Source of the DNA: Cryptomeria japonica | Taxonomy: Eukaryota > Streptophyta > Pinopsida > Cupressales > Cupressaceae | DNA: 64,000 bases | Assembly: GCF_030272615.1 (NCBI RefSeq) | Contig: NC_081406.1 | Location: 243,527,218-243,591,217 of the forward strand | Reading direction: 5' to 3' | Shown here: piece after piece, positions 9,582 to 20,785 of the stretch | Layout: every line of letters starts with the position of its first letter | Numbering within the stretch: position 1 is the stretch's first letter | Position numbers and translations under genes: made by a program | The notes under the pieces: generated by a model | Databases searched by the model: none | Seen by the model: only the letters and a program-made list of their open reading frames with translations | What the model was told of the DNA's origin: nothing

Positions 9582-11575
9582 AAAAAGAACACAGTCAATG
9601 ATGGTGTTGTTGACACCAACACAGTGTGACCCAAATTCATTTTTTCTGGATCAAGTTCTACAAACAATCAAGTGAATACCAAACAACTTCTAGATCATGA
9701 AGGAAGTACACCCCATTGGGAGAACCACTTGAGTCAGTCTTCAAGAAGCTAGTGGCAAACAAGGTAATCACAGTTCCAGATTCTCCTCCATATGAACCAA
9801 AGGTTAAACCAAATTGGTGGAATGATGATGAGTATTGTGAATTTCATAAGAGCAAGGGTCATAAGACAGGAAATTGTCATCGACTGAAGAACATCATACA
9901 AGATCTCATTGATAGAGGTGACATTGAGATTGAGGGACATTCCTCCAATCAAGAACATGAGATGTTTAAGGAACCATTCCCAAAACATGACAAGGGAAAA
10001 GCTAAAGCCATAGAGGATCAAACCAACTATACCAGAGCATCCTACAACTATGATTCAACTATCAATCACATCTCGATGGACAATTATGTCTCTACCATTA
10101 TCATCAAGGACAAAACATCTGAGAATTCTACCCGAAGACCCAAGATTGTCCTAAAAGGCGTTGGATCTTCTTCCGAACCTACCTCTAAATGTCATGTCAC
10201 AACTCGTCGAGGTAAAATCACTTTGCAAGGTGCTCCAGCCAAGAACACTGCCTCCTCATCAACCAAACCTGAGTATGACCTTGTAGAATAGTTAGGGAAG
10301 ACACTCGCACTCATCTCCATCCTTGAGCTCTTACGCATATCCCCTGCTCATAAAGCCATTCTTGACAAAATCTTGAGAGACATTGTCGTTCCTACTGATC
10401 TGAATGTGGACCAGTTTCAAGCCATGGTGGGATACCTTTCCATTCCACACTCCCTTACATTCACAAAAGTTGATGACGCCTCCGTAAGTCAACCACATAA
10501 TGCACCATTACACATTGAAGCCTTCATACACAAACATAGAATCAAACGAGTCCTGATAGATGGAGGAACAGGTCTAAACATTTGTACATTGAGAACTATT
10601 AAACAATTGGGATATTCTAATAAAGCTGTGAATTCTACAAACAAAATTACCATCAAGGCATATGATGATGAAGAGAGTTCATCCAAAGGCATAGTCACCT
10701 TGCCTCTCAGAGTTGGGCCAGTTACGAAGGATGTGGTTTGTCAAGTCCTAGACCTAGATCTCACATACAATATATTACTAGGACGTCCTTGGATTCATGA
10801 GATGAGTGCAGTCCCATCTACATATCATCGATGTATCGAGTTTCCACACAATGGAGTTGAAGTTAGTATCAAAGCGGATCCAAATTCATTCATATATTGC
10901 AACAATCTGCAACCTAGATCAGAAATAACAATACCAGTCAATCGAGAAGCTATTCCTTCATCAGCATATGTTGATCCAGAATCCTTAAAAGCTTCTACAT
11001 CAAAGCAAACAGAGCTAAAAGAAAAGTTAAAGATTAAAGACATGGGATGTGGTGAGTATATCTTTCATGTTGATCAACTCCCACTATCTCCTAAGGTATT
11101 CAGTCGACAGGAACAACCTACAAACAATTTGCAATGCCAAGGAATTGGGTGTGAACCACCTAGTGTTGTGGCTACTAAGTCTGAATGCAAATCTCCTCTA
11201 GTGGTGCAAGCATCTCTTGATATCAATAGTCCTAAGAGTGGTTCCAACGAAGAATCTATTGAGCGTATTGCCATCCCTCTTGAGAACTCACATAGCTTTA
11301 CCATTTCATCCACTCATTCCATTTCCACTCCACTTCCAAACTTGGATCAACAAGAATTACAAAAGCCCTTACTAATTGGGGATCAAAAATCAAGCTTTGA
11401 AAAGGAAAATCTAAAAGTCAAAAATAAAGAAAAGTGTTTTAGTCCAAATCAAAATCAAAAGCTATTGGACTCTGCAAAAATCAAAGTCAAAAATAAAAAT
11501 CCTATGAACAAAAAAGAACAAGAGTTGATCTCCCCTAATATCAAAATAACTAGGGGCAAAAGTTCTAAAATTTAA
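9582..11575 (+). pseudogene. Gag C-terminal knuckle and aspartic protease of element A
   Basis: One reading frame runs from about 9716 to 11575 with a single internal TAG at 10289-10291, which most simply was CAG. Its first part holds the Tat-type knuckle (EYCEFHKSKGHKTGNCHRLK, then a run ending IQDLIDRGDIE) that would bind RNA. After the stop comes a retropepsin-like domain. The catalytic segment reads VLIDGGTGLNICTL, where D-G-G replaces the usual D-S/T-G, and the second half reads LDLTYNILLGRPWIHEM. The tail (from about residue 230 of the second part) is K/S-rich and ends in a stop where reverse transcriptase should begin. Processing activity is doubtful because of the stop. Confidence 0.8.
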
Positions 11576-11872
11576 GGCCAAAAAGCATACTTGTTGATCC
11601 TAAGTCTCCATCATGCTATCCTACTTTCACTTCTTTTCACAATCATAAGCCTTCATCACTCATCCACTTATTTCACACATCATTTCCCTTTTGGCGATAC
11701 ATCATGGACCTTTAATGGAGCTTCCTCAAGGGACTTTGTTATCAGGGATGCCCAAACTTCTTTAGGTGACACGCATATGGGCCTACGTAGTCCACACACT
11801 AGTAATTCTATCTCAGTTCCTTCATCAAGGAAGACAGTCACTTGAGCTACACATCATTCAGTCAAGAAATAA
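11576..11872 (+). other. Deletion zone: RT, RNase H and integrase core missing
   Basis: About 300 bp stand where a complete relative has roughly 3 kb of polymerase genes. The frame at 11700-11745 reads SWTFNGASS, which resembles the start of a Tat RNase H (W-x-x-x-FDGASS), so a scrap of that domain may survive. Nothing else is recognisable. Confidence 0.5.
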
Positions 11873-12109
11873 TGCAGCTACAATCGCAAAGTCAAACCTC
11901 ACACATTTGAGGTAGGGGACTTAGTTCTCAGAGAAAATCCTAAAAATCAGCAAGACAGAGAGAAGAAGGGCAAGTTCGAACCAAATTGGCTTGGTCCTTA
12001 CATCATTACAGCAACATATGGATCCGGGACATATCAGCTCTCAACTACAGAAGGTGAACCTTTGGAGGATCCTATCAACAGCATGCACCTTCACAGGTTT
12101 TACACATAG
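11873..12109 (+). pseudogene. Integrase C-terminal remnant of element A
   Basis: The 77 or so residues before TAG 12107-12109 are the end of a gypsy integrase. They start YNRKVKPHTFEVGDLVLREN, continue with GKFEPNWLGPYIITATYGSG and close with MHLHRFYT. This barrel domain normally binds DNA during integration. An in-frame TAA at 11870-11872 precedes it and no HHCC or DDE catalytic parts are present, so it cannot act alone. It proves that the element descends from an autonomous pol-bearing parent. Confidence 0.85.
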
Positions 12110-13722
12110 CTCTTCAGAGTATCCTAATTCAAAAAATACAAAAAAATAAAAAATTAAAGAGAAATAATTTCGTCCAACGGTGAAAACCACTTCGGTGGCG
12201 CCCTGGGCAAGTACCATGGTGAAAACTGGGTCACCAGCACCATGTGTAGAGACATTGCTCCTCCCTCCTTCAGGATTCTCTTTCATCACTTCACTTTGCA
12301 CACACTCATAACCTATTCATTCATAATAAACTTACCCATTCCCATCATGGCTTGTTATTGATCTACCCAAGATTGGTTAGCCATTCATAATAAATCTCCC
12401 TTTTCACCTCCCTTTCCATCCATAATAAATCAGCTCCTATCTGTGGCTAAGGCAAATCCTACGTCTAGTGATGGGTGTGGAACTGAGAACATCACATGTT
12501 TGGAGGAGTACAGTTTCTTCCAGCTTCCTTCAGTCTATCCGCGCACAATCCACAATAAAGTAGTATTTGCATCACAGATCCGCAATAAAGTTTCATCTTC
12601 TCCACAATAAAGTATCAGTTTCATGGATTCAATTAGTTTCAGATGAGACACAATAGCAACAATGGGCTTCAAAAAATCAAATCTTTCAGCAGACTCAGAC
12701 AACATTATGGTTCAGTGCTATATATCCTTTTTGTGAAAGTAAACATTGTGACCACAATCAAATAAGACTTATACAAGTGACAAGAGACACTAAACTTGAG
12801 GACTACAGTGGATGTTGGTGTCGAGTCTTGGTTTTCTTTTGATTTCATCTTTTTTTTGGTGACATGTCTTTTAGCTTTTCCGGGATGTCTTTGACTAGAG
12901 ATTCTATCTCCAGGATGTCTTTGACTAGAAAGGCGAGGATGGGGTATCGTCACCTATTTTTCTTTTGTTGTATGTGGATTATCTTTTAGTAATGCTATGA
13001 CTTGTCCAAGGATATGAGGACACTGTGAGTCTAGTGTGAACTGGGGCATTCCTTGTTTGTGACTGTCTTATCTCCATGCAAATAGGTACAATGACTTTCT
13101 AGGTCAAACATGTGCCTCGATTGTCATAACCTACTTGCCATAATAAAGCTCAATGATGATAATGCACAAGAAGCTCTTTCACTTTCATATCTTTTGTCTT
13201 CCATCCCCCTTTTTTGATTGACTTCCATAGTCCTTCTTGAGTCCGTGTAGCTTGCTATCACATGACTGAGTATAATGACACACCAAAAACATTTGCATTT
13301 CATGTAGTTGCACCTACATTATCACATGTTAGCATTCCATACATACATATAGATATCACAATTGCATCACATCCTGCACACAACACCTGTTAGCACAATT
13401 TACATTTGCATTATCATATTCATTTGCATTACATACATTCACATTTGCATTGACATAACATATAAAACATAAAAGAACAAAAAAAAATATATTGCATTGC
13501 ATCATATACATATTTGCATCCATATCATAAGCATCACATAAGAACATCTCATCACATAGGTACACATGCATATAGCTGCCGCAAAGATGAATCATCTCAT
13601 ATATATATATATAAAGTGTCATGATATAGTGATGTCAAAATCATATGGCTACAATCACCTGCAGGTGTCTACATCATCATACAAAAATGGTACAATACTG
13701 ATACATAGGGAGCCCTCTACGG
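12110..13722 (+). other. 3' non-coding region of element A
   Basis: No gene is seen. Local repeats include three CACAATAAAGTA-type phrases at 12550-12620, several ATTTGCAT octamers at 13290-13520 and an (AT)n tract near 13600. Long 3' untranslated regions between integrase and LTR are common in Tat/Ogre elements. Confidence 0.5.
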
Positions 13723-14232
13723 CTATGATGAATTCCCTCCCTCAGAGCCGGCTGGCCTTGACGGAGTCTGAGCCCTAGAAGGACCCGCCCCAAGATCATC
13801 TCTCCTAGCCCCTGTGTCCTCTGCAGCCACCCCTCATGTCACTCTATCTGGATAGAGGAACCCACTGATAACTCCTACCAATACTACTGGTAGTGCTAAT
13901 CTTGTCTGTGTCATCGTGTCCCATGCCACATGTCCCACCCTCATCTCTAGTCCTGGATCCTGGAACACTCGTCTTAGGGCCTCCCGGTCTCCATCTTGAT
14001 CATAGGGAATCAGCTCCCCATCGATCGGTATCCTCAGGATCCTATATACATCCTCCAGGGTGATTGTCATCTCCCCCATCGACAAATGAATAGTGCAAGT
14101 CTCAGATTGCCACCTCTCTGCCAGTGCAGTCAGCAATCCCATGTTCACCCAAAACTCAGGCACATATAGAATATGTCTCAATCCCATAGCCTCAATTGTA
14201 GCTCGGTCCTCAGCTGTCAACTCAGGTTGCAA
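13723..14232 (-). pseudogene. Antisense plant-mobile-domain-like ORF in element A
   Basis: On the strand opposite to gag, a frame of about 170 codons encodes a segment of the plant mobile domain (PMD/MAIN-like) family. The typical parts are LTALAERWQSETCTIHLSMG, MTITLEDVYRILRIPIDGE, and AWDTMTQTRLALPVV. The main open part is 13834-14232. It continues in frame through one TGA at 13834-13836 into a G/R/S-rich tail ending at 13723. Upstream, past one TAA at about 14238, the frame LQEYLPMLESWERFPST continues to a plausible 3' splice site (GACTACAG, near 14286). PMD proteins are linked to gene silencing and are often carried by plant transposons; the role here is unknown. The first codon given is not ATG. 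Confidence 0.7.
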
Positions 14233-14325
14233 CCTTTAAGTCGATGGGAATCTCTCCCATGACTCCAACATAGGCAAATACTCCTGTAGTCACACAAATC
14301 AATCATCTCAGTCCTAGTGACACTC

Positions 14326-14530
14326 ACTATTCATCACAAAGTGTTGCTTCTATCCTAGTGGTACTCCCTGTTCATCACAAAGTACTACATGTTTGGCACT
14401 CCCTGTTCATCACAAAGTGCTGCTCACATTTGCTCTCACTGTTCATCACAAAGTGCTGCTCATATTTTAGTACTCCCTGTTCATCACAAAGTACTATATC
14501 TTGGTACTCACTGTTCATCACAAAGTGCCT
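14326..14530. repeat. About 36-bp tandem repeat, six copies
   Basis: Six units contain ACTCCCTGTTCATCACAAAG or a close variant followed by a short variable spacer, starting near 14326, 14363, 14398, 14432, 14472 and 14506. A seventh degenerate piece (TGTTCATCACAGAACTGCTG) lies near 14704. The array is immediately upstream of the antisense PMD-like ORF in that gene's own direction. Confidence 0.75.
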
Positions 14531-15254
14531 TGATCTATCTTATCCTAGGGCCTATGCTTGAGTGAATCCTCTTGAGTAGTTTCCTAATTGCCAACGTATG
14601 TTCTATCACAGAATTGTCAATCCTAGCCCTATTTGTTATCCTAGTCTTCCCTAGAGGACCTGCTTGAGTGTATCCTCTCAACAGCTTATCCAATCGATAG
14701 CGTATGTTCATCACAGAACTGCTGATTTGACCTAGAAGACAAAAATTCACATTTTTGGACACAAACGCACTTTCTTGACATAAACGCACATTTATTACTC
14801 TACCTAGCATGCATTTATGACAACATTTATTGCAACAAAGTACAAGGAGGTTTTGTGGTACTTACTGGCTCTCCTACCTCTGCTAGCCTCTGGAATCGGT
14901 GAACGCGGTCGAATCTGTGAGCCATTGCCATCTCTACTGACTGCTGCTGCTCTATCTCACTCTGCACTCTAATCTCTTGGAGGTGTAGATGACAATGAGG
15001 ATGTTTTCCCCTCGTGGTCTATCTTATAGACTACCCTAGCCCTAGTCTCCCGAGTCAGTCTTCATTATCCCGTGACTCTGTCACTTTATCCAGTTAGTCC
15101 ATTCTATCCTGTCTTTCTTATCAGGAGATTGTCTGCAATCTTTTCAAACATTTTCATCCAATCTCTCGAGGGGGCATATCATTCCCATCTTGGGGCAACT
15201 CTGTATCAGTTCATCTTATCTTCTTTGAAACAACGCGACAAGCTGCATTGTCTC
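14531..15254. other. Non-coding part of element A before the 3' LTR
   Basis: Short broken frames only. Compared with the rest of the element it is C/T-rich and may be the upstream or intron part of the captured antisense gene. Confidence 0.35.
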
Positions 15255-15268
15255 AAAGAGGGGCAAAA
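15255..15268 (+). other. Polypurine tract of element A
   Basis: AAAGAGGGGCAAAA directly precedes the 3' LTR. It is in the right place and of the right composition to prime plus-strand DNA synthesis. Confidence 0.75.
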
Positions 15269-16050
15269 TGTAGACACCCAAAATTGTCCTGTCTAATTAA
15301 ATAAATATTTATTTAATTAATTATCTAAGGCTAATTCTTCTATTAATTAAATAAATCTTTATTTATTTAATTAATTCATTTATCCTCTTCTAGCCTTATT
15401 TCTCATTTAAATAAATACATTTATTTATTTAAATTATCCTTTTCCTAAATTAAATAAATATCTTATTTATTTAATTGATCCCACTTCTTCTATTAATTAA
15501 ATAAATCTTTATTTATTTAATTGATTCATTAGTCTTTTCTACCCATGACACATGTGATTCATCTCTCAATTCATACACTACCTACCCCTTTCATTATTTT
15601 ATTATTTCTTTTACCTACCCTCTAATCATAGCCGACCTCCTTTTACACCTCTCAATCTTATCCCTCCATTTCATATAGTGTCTTCTATATAAGGAGATGC
15701 TTCCTTCATTATCAAACCCTAATCGTTCTATGCATTCTAATCATCTTTTATGCACTTGACTACACTATGATCCTACTAGCAACCACATTCCGTTCTTTGT
15801 TGAGCTCTTGTGCACATAAAATCTGAGAGCAAATATATCAAGCAAGATCAATGGAGATAGGAAGAATGGAGATCCAAACCCTATTGGACATGTGATGGTA
15901 TAATCTTTGTGATTTTGTTTGATTTGCATTGTCTTAGGTAATCTTCATATGTTATGGTGGATCTTTGTTGTTGTTAGGCTAGGGTTTTGTGGTTGAATTC
16001 ATTTAGCCTTTCAATATCGTTATTATTTTTATCCATTTTCACCATATACA
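15269..16050 (+). repeat. 3' LTR of element A
   Basis: It matches the 5' LTR over its whole length, with the same TG start, the AT palindrome series at 15291-15530, a TATA box at 15686-15692 and the CACCATATACA end. The target duplication GTATG follows at 16051-16055. Confidence 0.95.
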
Positions 16051-16129
16051 GTATGTAGTGGTTCTCGATGCATCTATTCAGTTAGGGTCTCGGTGTAGTA
16101 TGCTATGTCGTGCTCCTGCGCACGTGCAA

Positions 16130-16174
16130 ATACATAGTTTATATATATATATGCTATGTCAACATATAGTTTAT
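16130..16174. repeat. Left part of an AT-rich 37-bp tandem repeat split by element B
   Basis: The unit TATATATGCTATGTCAACA plus TATAGTTTA occurs once here and twice at 18494-18570, on the other side of element B. Element B therefore inserted into a small tandem repeat. Confidence 0.75.
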
Positions 16175-18493
16175 TGTAATGTCCCTACTTATGACTTAAA
16201 CTAAAATGATTAGGGGACAAAACTATCTTAACATGAATCCGGTCAGTGACAACATAATCTTCTTTCTGATATTGAATTGATAATTCAATCTGATTTATAA
16301 CCTCAGTTTTACTTGTTCTTTCAAATCACTATTTCTATATATATGTATAGTACTATACTTTATATTTCACTGAAGAGTAGTTCTTATAAAATATTATAGT
16401 AATTATATTATATTATTTTCTATTATTATATTATTATTAAATTCTGCATAAGAACATTATCATATTTCGTATATTAAGAATTCATATTAAGCACAACCCC
16501 ATGCATACCACTCAAAAACAAGGATGTTACTGCCTGCAACTTAATAACAGTTCTGGTCTGATCTTACCATTTGTATTAATTTTCTTTATATTATAATATT
16601 AACATTTGTATTAGGCTGAGAACCGTCAGAACATATGAATCTAGTATTATACATATACTCTACATATAATGATAGACATAAACAACAGTATGCCAAGAAT
16701 CAATATTAAGCAGATACAATTAATATTTATTATGCTATACCTCAGACCACAGTATTTTCAGATCTGTTGTGTATACTTATGAATTATTAATGCCCGATCT
16801 CCCCTGATTTCTTTTTTTATTTTTTTCTCCATTGCACTCAATGGTGTTGTCTTAGATATTAAGTTATGCACTTACAACCTATTTAGCCAAGTAGGCCGAT
16901 GCTCACAAGAGCAGATCCAATCAAGGATAAGAGATAAATATGTTTCAAAATCCCTGATCGGATGGAAGGGATTTGATTAATATCTTATATCTTGTTGATT
17001 GAATAGTTACATCCTTTGGATGTTAAGAGACACCTCTCTTCAACTTAAACAAACCATCTTATTGCTCAAACCACAACCTTCCATAATTCTTATTGTTTGT
17101 TATCTTTATACGGGTCTAATCGATGCCTTAGTTATCTTTATCTTCATAGGTGGTGAATAGATGATTTAGTGTACACCGATATCCTTAATCAATATACTTG
17201 GTCTTAGTAATTGCATCCTTTGGAGACAAATCGTAGCCTTTAACTAGTCATTGCTCTAAGTTATCATTCCATTCTTCACCGTACGTACTCATCACCTGAT
17301 AACCTATGACTAATTATCAATTCTTCCCCATGACACTATAGGTTGAATGTATGTAATCGCTTTAGCTCATTAATCGATGCTTATCTATCAGTCATCTCCA
17401 TCATATGCCTTAGTCGATCTGAGGTAATGAATTATCTTTAGACCAATCGTTCTTATAATCTTTTATCACAGCTTCCTTATTACCAAATGTTTGGCCCTGA
17501 TTGCTCAGCGTCTTGTATTCTTTCTCTTCATAATATCAATGGCTTGATATATTATTATGGGAATATGTGCCCGATGTAATATAGATTGATCCCGTATTAT
17601 CCAAGTTGCTGATATACTACTCCGCATTCACTAATCTCAGCCATGTCACCATTTCTCAATGATCTTACCTCTATCGACCTGCTTAACACATCAACATCGT
17701 GATTGATATTTTCAAACCATCATCGAAAATATGTATGGGATGAACGAATACTTCCTGCTGATGCTTATGGGATCATTAATTGTTCAATCCTTCTCTTTAC
17801 TGATTGTCTATCAATATCATGTCTCTTCCTGTACCTTGCTAGATAGATGCATAAGAGATGATTATAGCTTCAGTATGTCATATGCTCTTAAAGCCTTCAT
17901 TTATTGATTAAGATAGCATATCAAACTTCTTGCCTTCACTACTCTATCTTATTCTCTATGCTTTACTTCGATGCTTGATAGGAAAATCATGAAATTTCCT
18001 CATAAATCATCTAAACAATCATTGACAACATAAGGGCAATTTATCAAACAATTGGCAAATACTCTAAAGAACTAGAAATAATGGGAAAGATATTGTATTT
18101 TAATATTGGTTCTATTTATGGTATCGTATTAATAGGATATTATTTATAATGTATTTTGACAATTTATGTTATATTTTATATTTATTAAATAGCACATTAT
18201 ATGATAAGTGTAATATATTCGATATATCCATTTTATGTTTTAATAGTATTTTATGGTAAAATTTCTTTAATAGTTAATATAATATTAATAATTGAAATAT
18301 GAACGTTACATTAAAATAAAACAATAATAATAAATAATAGTCATAACAAATAATAAATATTAATAATCATATATTAGAGGAAAATCGTGAAGTCTCATAA
18401 ATGAGATGATTTTTTAATATTATTAAATGTTAATTAATAAATGTTTTAATTATCGTATTTATTTAATCCAATGTCCAAAGAGGGGTTATGACA
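16175..18493. mobile_element. Element B: 2.3-kb solo-LTR-like insertion
   Basis: The insertion starts TGTAATGTCCCTA and ends GGGTTATGACA (TG...CA), and is flanked by perfect TTTAT duplications at 16170-16174 and 18494-18498. No coding frame, primer site or internal domain is visible, so a solo LTR left by LTR-LTR recombination is the simplest reading. 2319 bp is long but possible for a plant LTR. A non-coding element with the same ends cannot be excluded. The direction is unknown. Confidence 0.75.
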
Positions 18494-18570
18494 TTTATAT
18501 ATAAAATATATATGCTATGTCAACATATAGTTTATATATAAAATATATATGCTATGTCAACATATAGTTT
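18494..18570. repeat. Right part of the 37-bp tandem repeat
   Basis: Two consecutive copies of the unit follow element B (ATATGCTATGTCAACATATA at about 18511 and 18548). They match the copy left of the insertion. Confidence 0.75.
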
Positions 18571-19518
18571 ACTTTATTTTCTACAAAATATAATTTTTTT
18601 ATGGTGGCTTGCTGAGCTTATATAGTTGGCTTTCTCTTTCTTTATAATTATTGATAATTTATCCTATGATATGATTGAATATTATGTACAACCCTAGTGA
18701 TTATTAAAAAGGCTTATGATATGTGATGTTTAATTATGATGGATGTTTAAGAATAAGTGATTGAAATACTTATCCTTGTGTATAACGAGTTTTCCTCTAT
18801 CCTATGATTCATTGATTGTTGGTTTAAAACACTCATTACAACTAACATGGATATGAATTATGATGTGGGTGTGGGAAGGGATTATTGAATATGAAGGAAT
18901 GGTTTAGGAAAGTACTCCTTAATCCAAATGAGTCATTTTGTTGTCATGGAATGTGTTAAGAGACTTTAAAAATATATTCAATCTAGTTAATATTGACACA
19001 TCTAAAGCATGCCAAAGGAACTTCGGAGAAATGCTATGGCATAAAGAAGGTTGTTTAGTTGATGTCAATTCTTGATCCATGAGGGTAGGAAAACATAGAA
19101 TCATTGGTATAAAAGGTTCCATTCAACTTGAGAAGAATGGTTTATTTGATCATTGTTGTTGAAATTCATTAATGAAAGACTTGAAGGATAAAATAGTTAA
19201 ATATGCATCAATTATAGAGTTTGCTTAATACATGAACATGAGTGCTATATGTGGGGACAAATATTGCTCCCATGAGGGTCGAGCCCATCATGTAGTAACA
19301 AAAGGAAATGAAATCTATGAATTTGACTATAAAGTTACTATGAAGTTACTGAATTGATGGAGTGTTTCCATCAATTCTATACACAAAGTTCTATAAAGTT
19401 ACTGAATTGATGGAGCTGTTACAGTTACTCCATCAATTCTTGTAAAGTTCTATAGAATATCCAGATTTCTATTAACCCATAACAAAATACGCAACTAACA
19501 AATAAAATATGCAATTTG
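18571..19518. other. No gene seen; small inverted repeats
   Basis: All frames are short. At 19330-19455 the phrase AGTTACTGAATTGATGGA recurs in direct and inverted form (for example AATTGATGGAG against CTCCATCAATT). The last bases before 19519 (GCAATTTGTAG) look like an intron 3' end in front of the SPT6-like sequence. Confidence 0.45.
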
Positions 19519-20105
19519 TAGCTGGCCTTGGACCTAGAAAAGTTGCTTCCATACAAAGGGCTATTTTGAGGGCTGGAAGGGTTTACAGTCTCAAAGAATT
19601 GTTGACCCCTCTAGAAGCTATGAAGTGACTTGTCTTTATAAATGTTGCTGGTTTTTTAAGGGTTAGAGGGACCAGGCGAACAACTTCTAGGAACCATGTT
19701 ATGGATCTATTGGATGATACTAGAATTCATCTAGAGTCATATGAACTAGCTAGAAAAATGGCCGAGGATGTATACTATGAAGATGCAAGACAAGATATAG
19801 ATGATATGGATGAGGAAACACAAGAAATGGTAGTTGAACATGTCAACAAATATCCCCATGAGTTAAAGGCCCTTGATATTGATGAATATGCTAGAAGTGT
19901 GGAACAACGGACATCCAATAAAAAAGCGGGAAACTCTTGCTGACATAAAGATTGAATTGGTACATGGATTTAAGGATTGGAGAACACCATATAAAGAGCC
20001 ATCTCAGGATGAGGAATTTTATCTGCTAACTGGAGAAAATGAAGAGACCCTTTCAGTGGGGAAAATTGTACAAGTAATTGCTCATAGAATCCTAAATACT
20101 CGTAG
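19519..20105 (+). pseudogene. SPT6-like pseudogene fragment, copy 1
   Basis: The translation matches the middle of the transcription elongation and histone chaperone factor SPT6. A helix-hairpin-helix segment (GLGPRK..SIQRAILRAGRVYS) is followed by the death-like domain (LVFINVAGFLRV, LLDDTRIHLESYELARKMAE), then LKALDIDEYARSVEQ and the start of the S1 region (HGFKDWRTPYKEPSQDEEFY). The frame is broken by TGA at 19626-19628, where copies 2 and 3 have CGA, and by one extra A near 19925. Only about 190 codons of a protein usually over 1,500 residues long are present. The possible intron end at 19518 argues for a genomic gene fragment rather than a pure cDNA copy. Confidence 0.8.
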
Positions 20106-20659
20106 AAAAGCTTCTTCCCTACAAAGGGGTATTTTGAGGGCTAGAAGGGTTTACAGTCGCAAAGAATTGTTGACCCCTATAGAAGCTATGAAGCGACTTG
20201 TCTTTATAAATGTTGCTGGTTTTTTAAGGGTTGGAGGGACCAGGAAAGCAGCTTCTGGGAACCATGTTATGGATCAGTTGGATGATACTATAATTCATCC
20301 AGAGTCATATGAACTAGCCAAGAAAATGGTTGAGGATGTGCAGGACAAGATATAGATGATATAAATGAGGAAACACAAGAAATGATAGTTGAACATACCA
20401 AAAAATATCCTCATGTGTTAAAGGCCCTTGATATTGATGAATATACTAGAAGTGTGGAACAACGAACATCCAATAAAAAGCGGGAAACTCTTGTTGACAT
20501 AAAGATTGAATTGATACATGGATTTAAGGATTGGGGAACACCATATAAAGAGCCATCCCAGGATGAGGAATTTTATTTGCTAACTGGAGAAAATGAAGAG
20601 ACCCTTCCAGTGGGGAAAATTGTACAAGCAACTACTCGTAGAATCCTAAATAATCATAG
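20106..20659 (+). pseudogene. SPT6-like pseudogene fragment, copy 2
   Basis: This is a second tandem copy of the same SPT6 segment, fused head to tail to copy 1 within a shared AGAAAAG. It contains RARRVYSRKELLTPIEAMKR and VMDQLDDTIIHPESYELAKK. A deletion of about 13 bases after the codons for MVEDV shifts the frame and produces a stop at about 20353. The frame resumes as IVEHTKKYPHVLKALDIDEY and runs to VGKIVQATTRRILN. Copies 1 and 2 differ by a few percent, so the duplication is not very recent. Confidence 0.78.
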
Positions 20660-20785
20660 AAAAGATGCTTCCATACAAAGGGCTATTTTGAGGGCTAGAA
20701 GGGTTTATAGTCGCAGAGAATTGTTGACCCCTCTAGAAGCTATGAAGCGACTTGTCTTTATAACTTGTAGCTGCAGAATGTAGAG
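20660..20785 (+). pseudogene. SPT6-like pseudogene fragment, partial copy 3
   Basis: The third copy repeats only the helix-hairpin-helix part (SIQRAILRARRVYSRRELLT, PLEAMKRLVFI). It then departs from SPT6 at about 20772 into unrelated sequence (ACTTGTAGCTGCAG). Its CGA arginine codon at the position equal to 19626 confirms the ancestral state. Confidence 0.75.

Larger units (their letters stand above)
4649..16050 (+). mobile_element. Element A: gypsy-type LTR retrotransposon, non-autonomous
   Basis: The 11.4-kb element has near-identical LTRs (783 and 782 bp, TG...CA), a primer-site-like motif, gag, a zinc-knuckle-like segment, an aspartic protease, an integrase C-terminal remnant and a polypurine tract. 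The order and motifs fit the plant Tat/Ogre side of Ty3/gypsy. The reverse transcriptase, RNase H and integrase core are missing between about 11576 and 11872, so it could only move with helper enzymes. The few LTR differences suggest it is younger than its neighbours. An antisense plant-mobile-domain ORF sits between the integrase remnant and the 3' LTR. It interrupts no recognisable gene. Confidence 0.92.

Noticed and set aside
11591-11845. 84-codon frame as a new gene in element A
   Set aside because: It lies in the deletion zone. Only SWTFNGASS hints at an RNase H remnant, and the rest has no support.
18919-19122. 67-codon minus-strand frame as a gene fragment
   Set aside because: No family resemblance and no conserved neighbours; its length is within chance for this composition.
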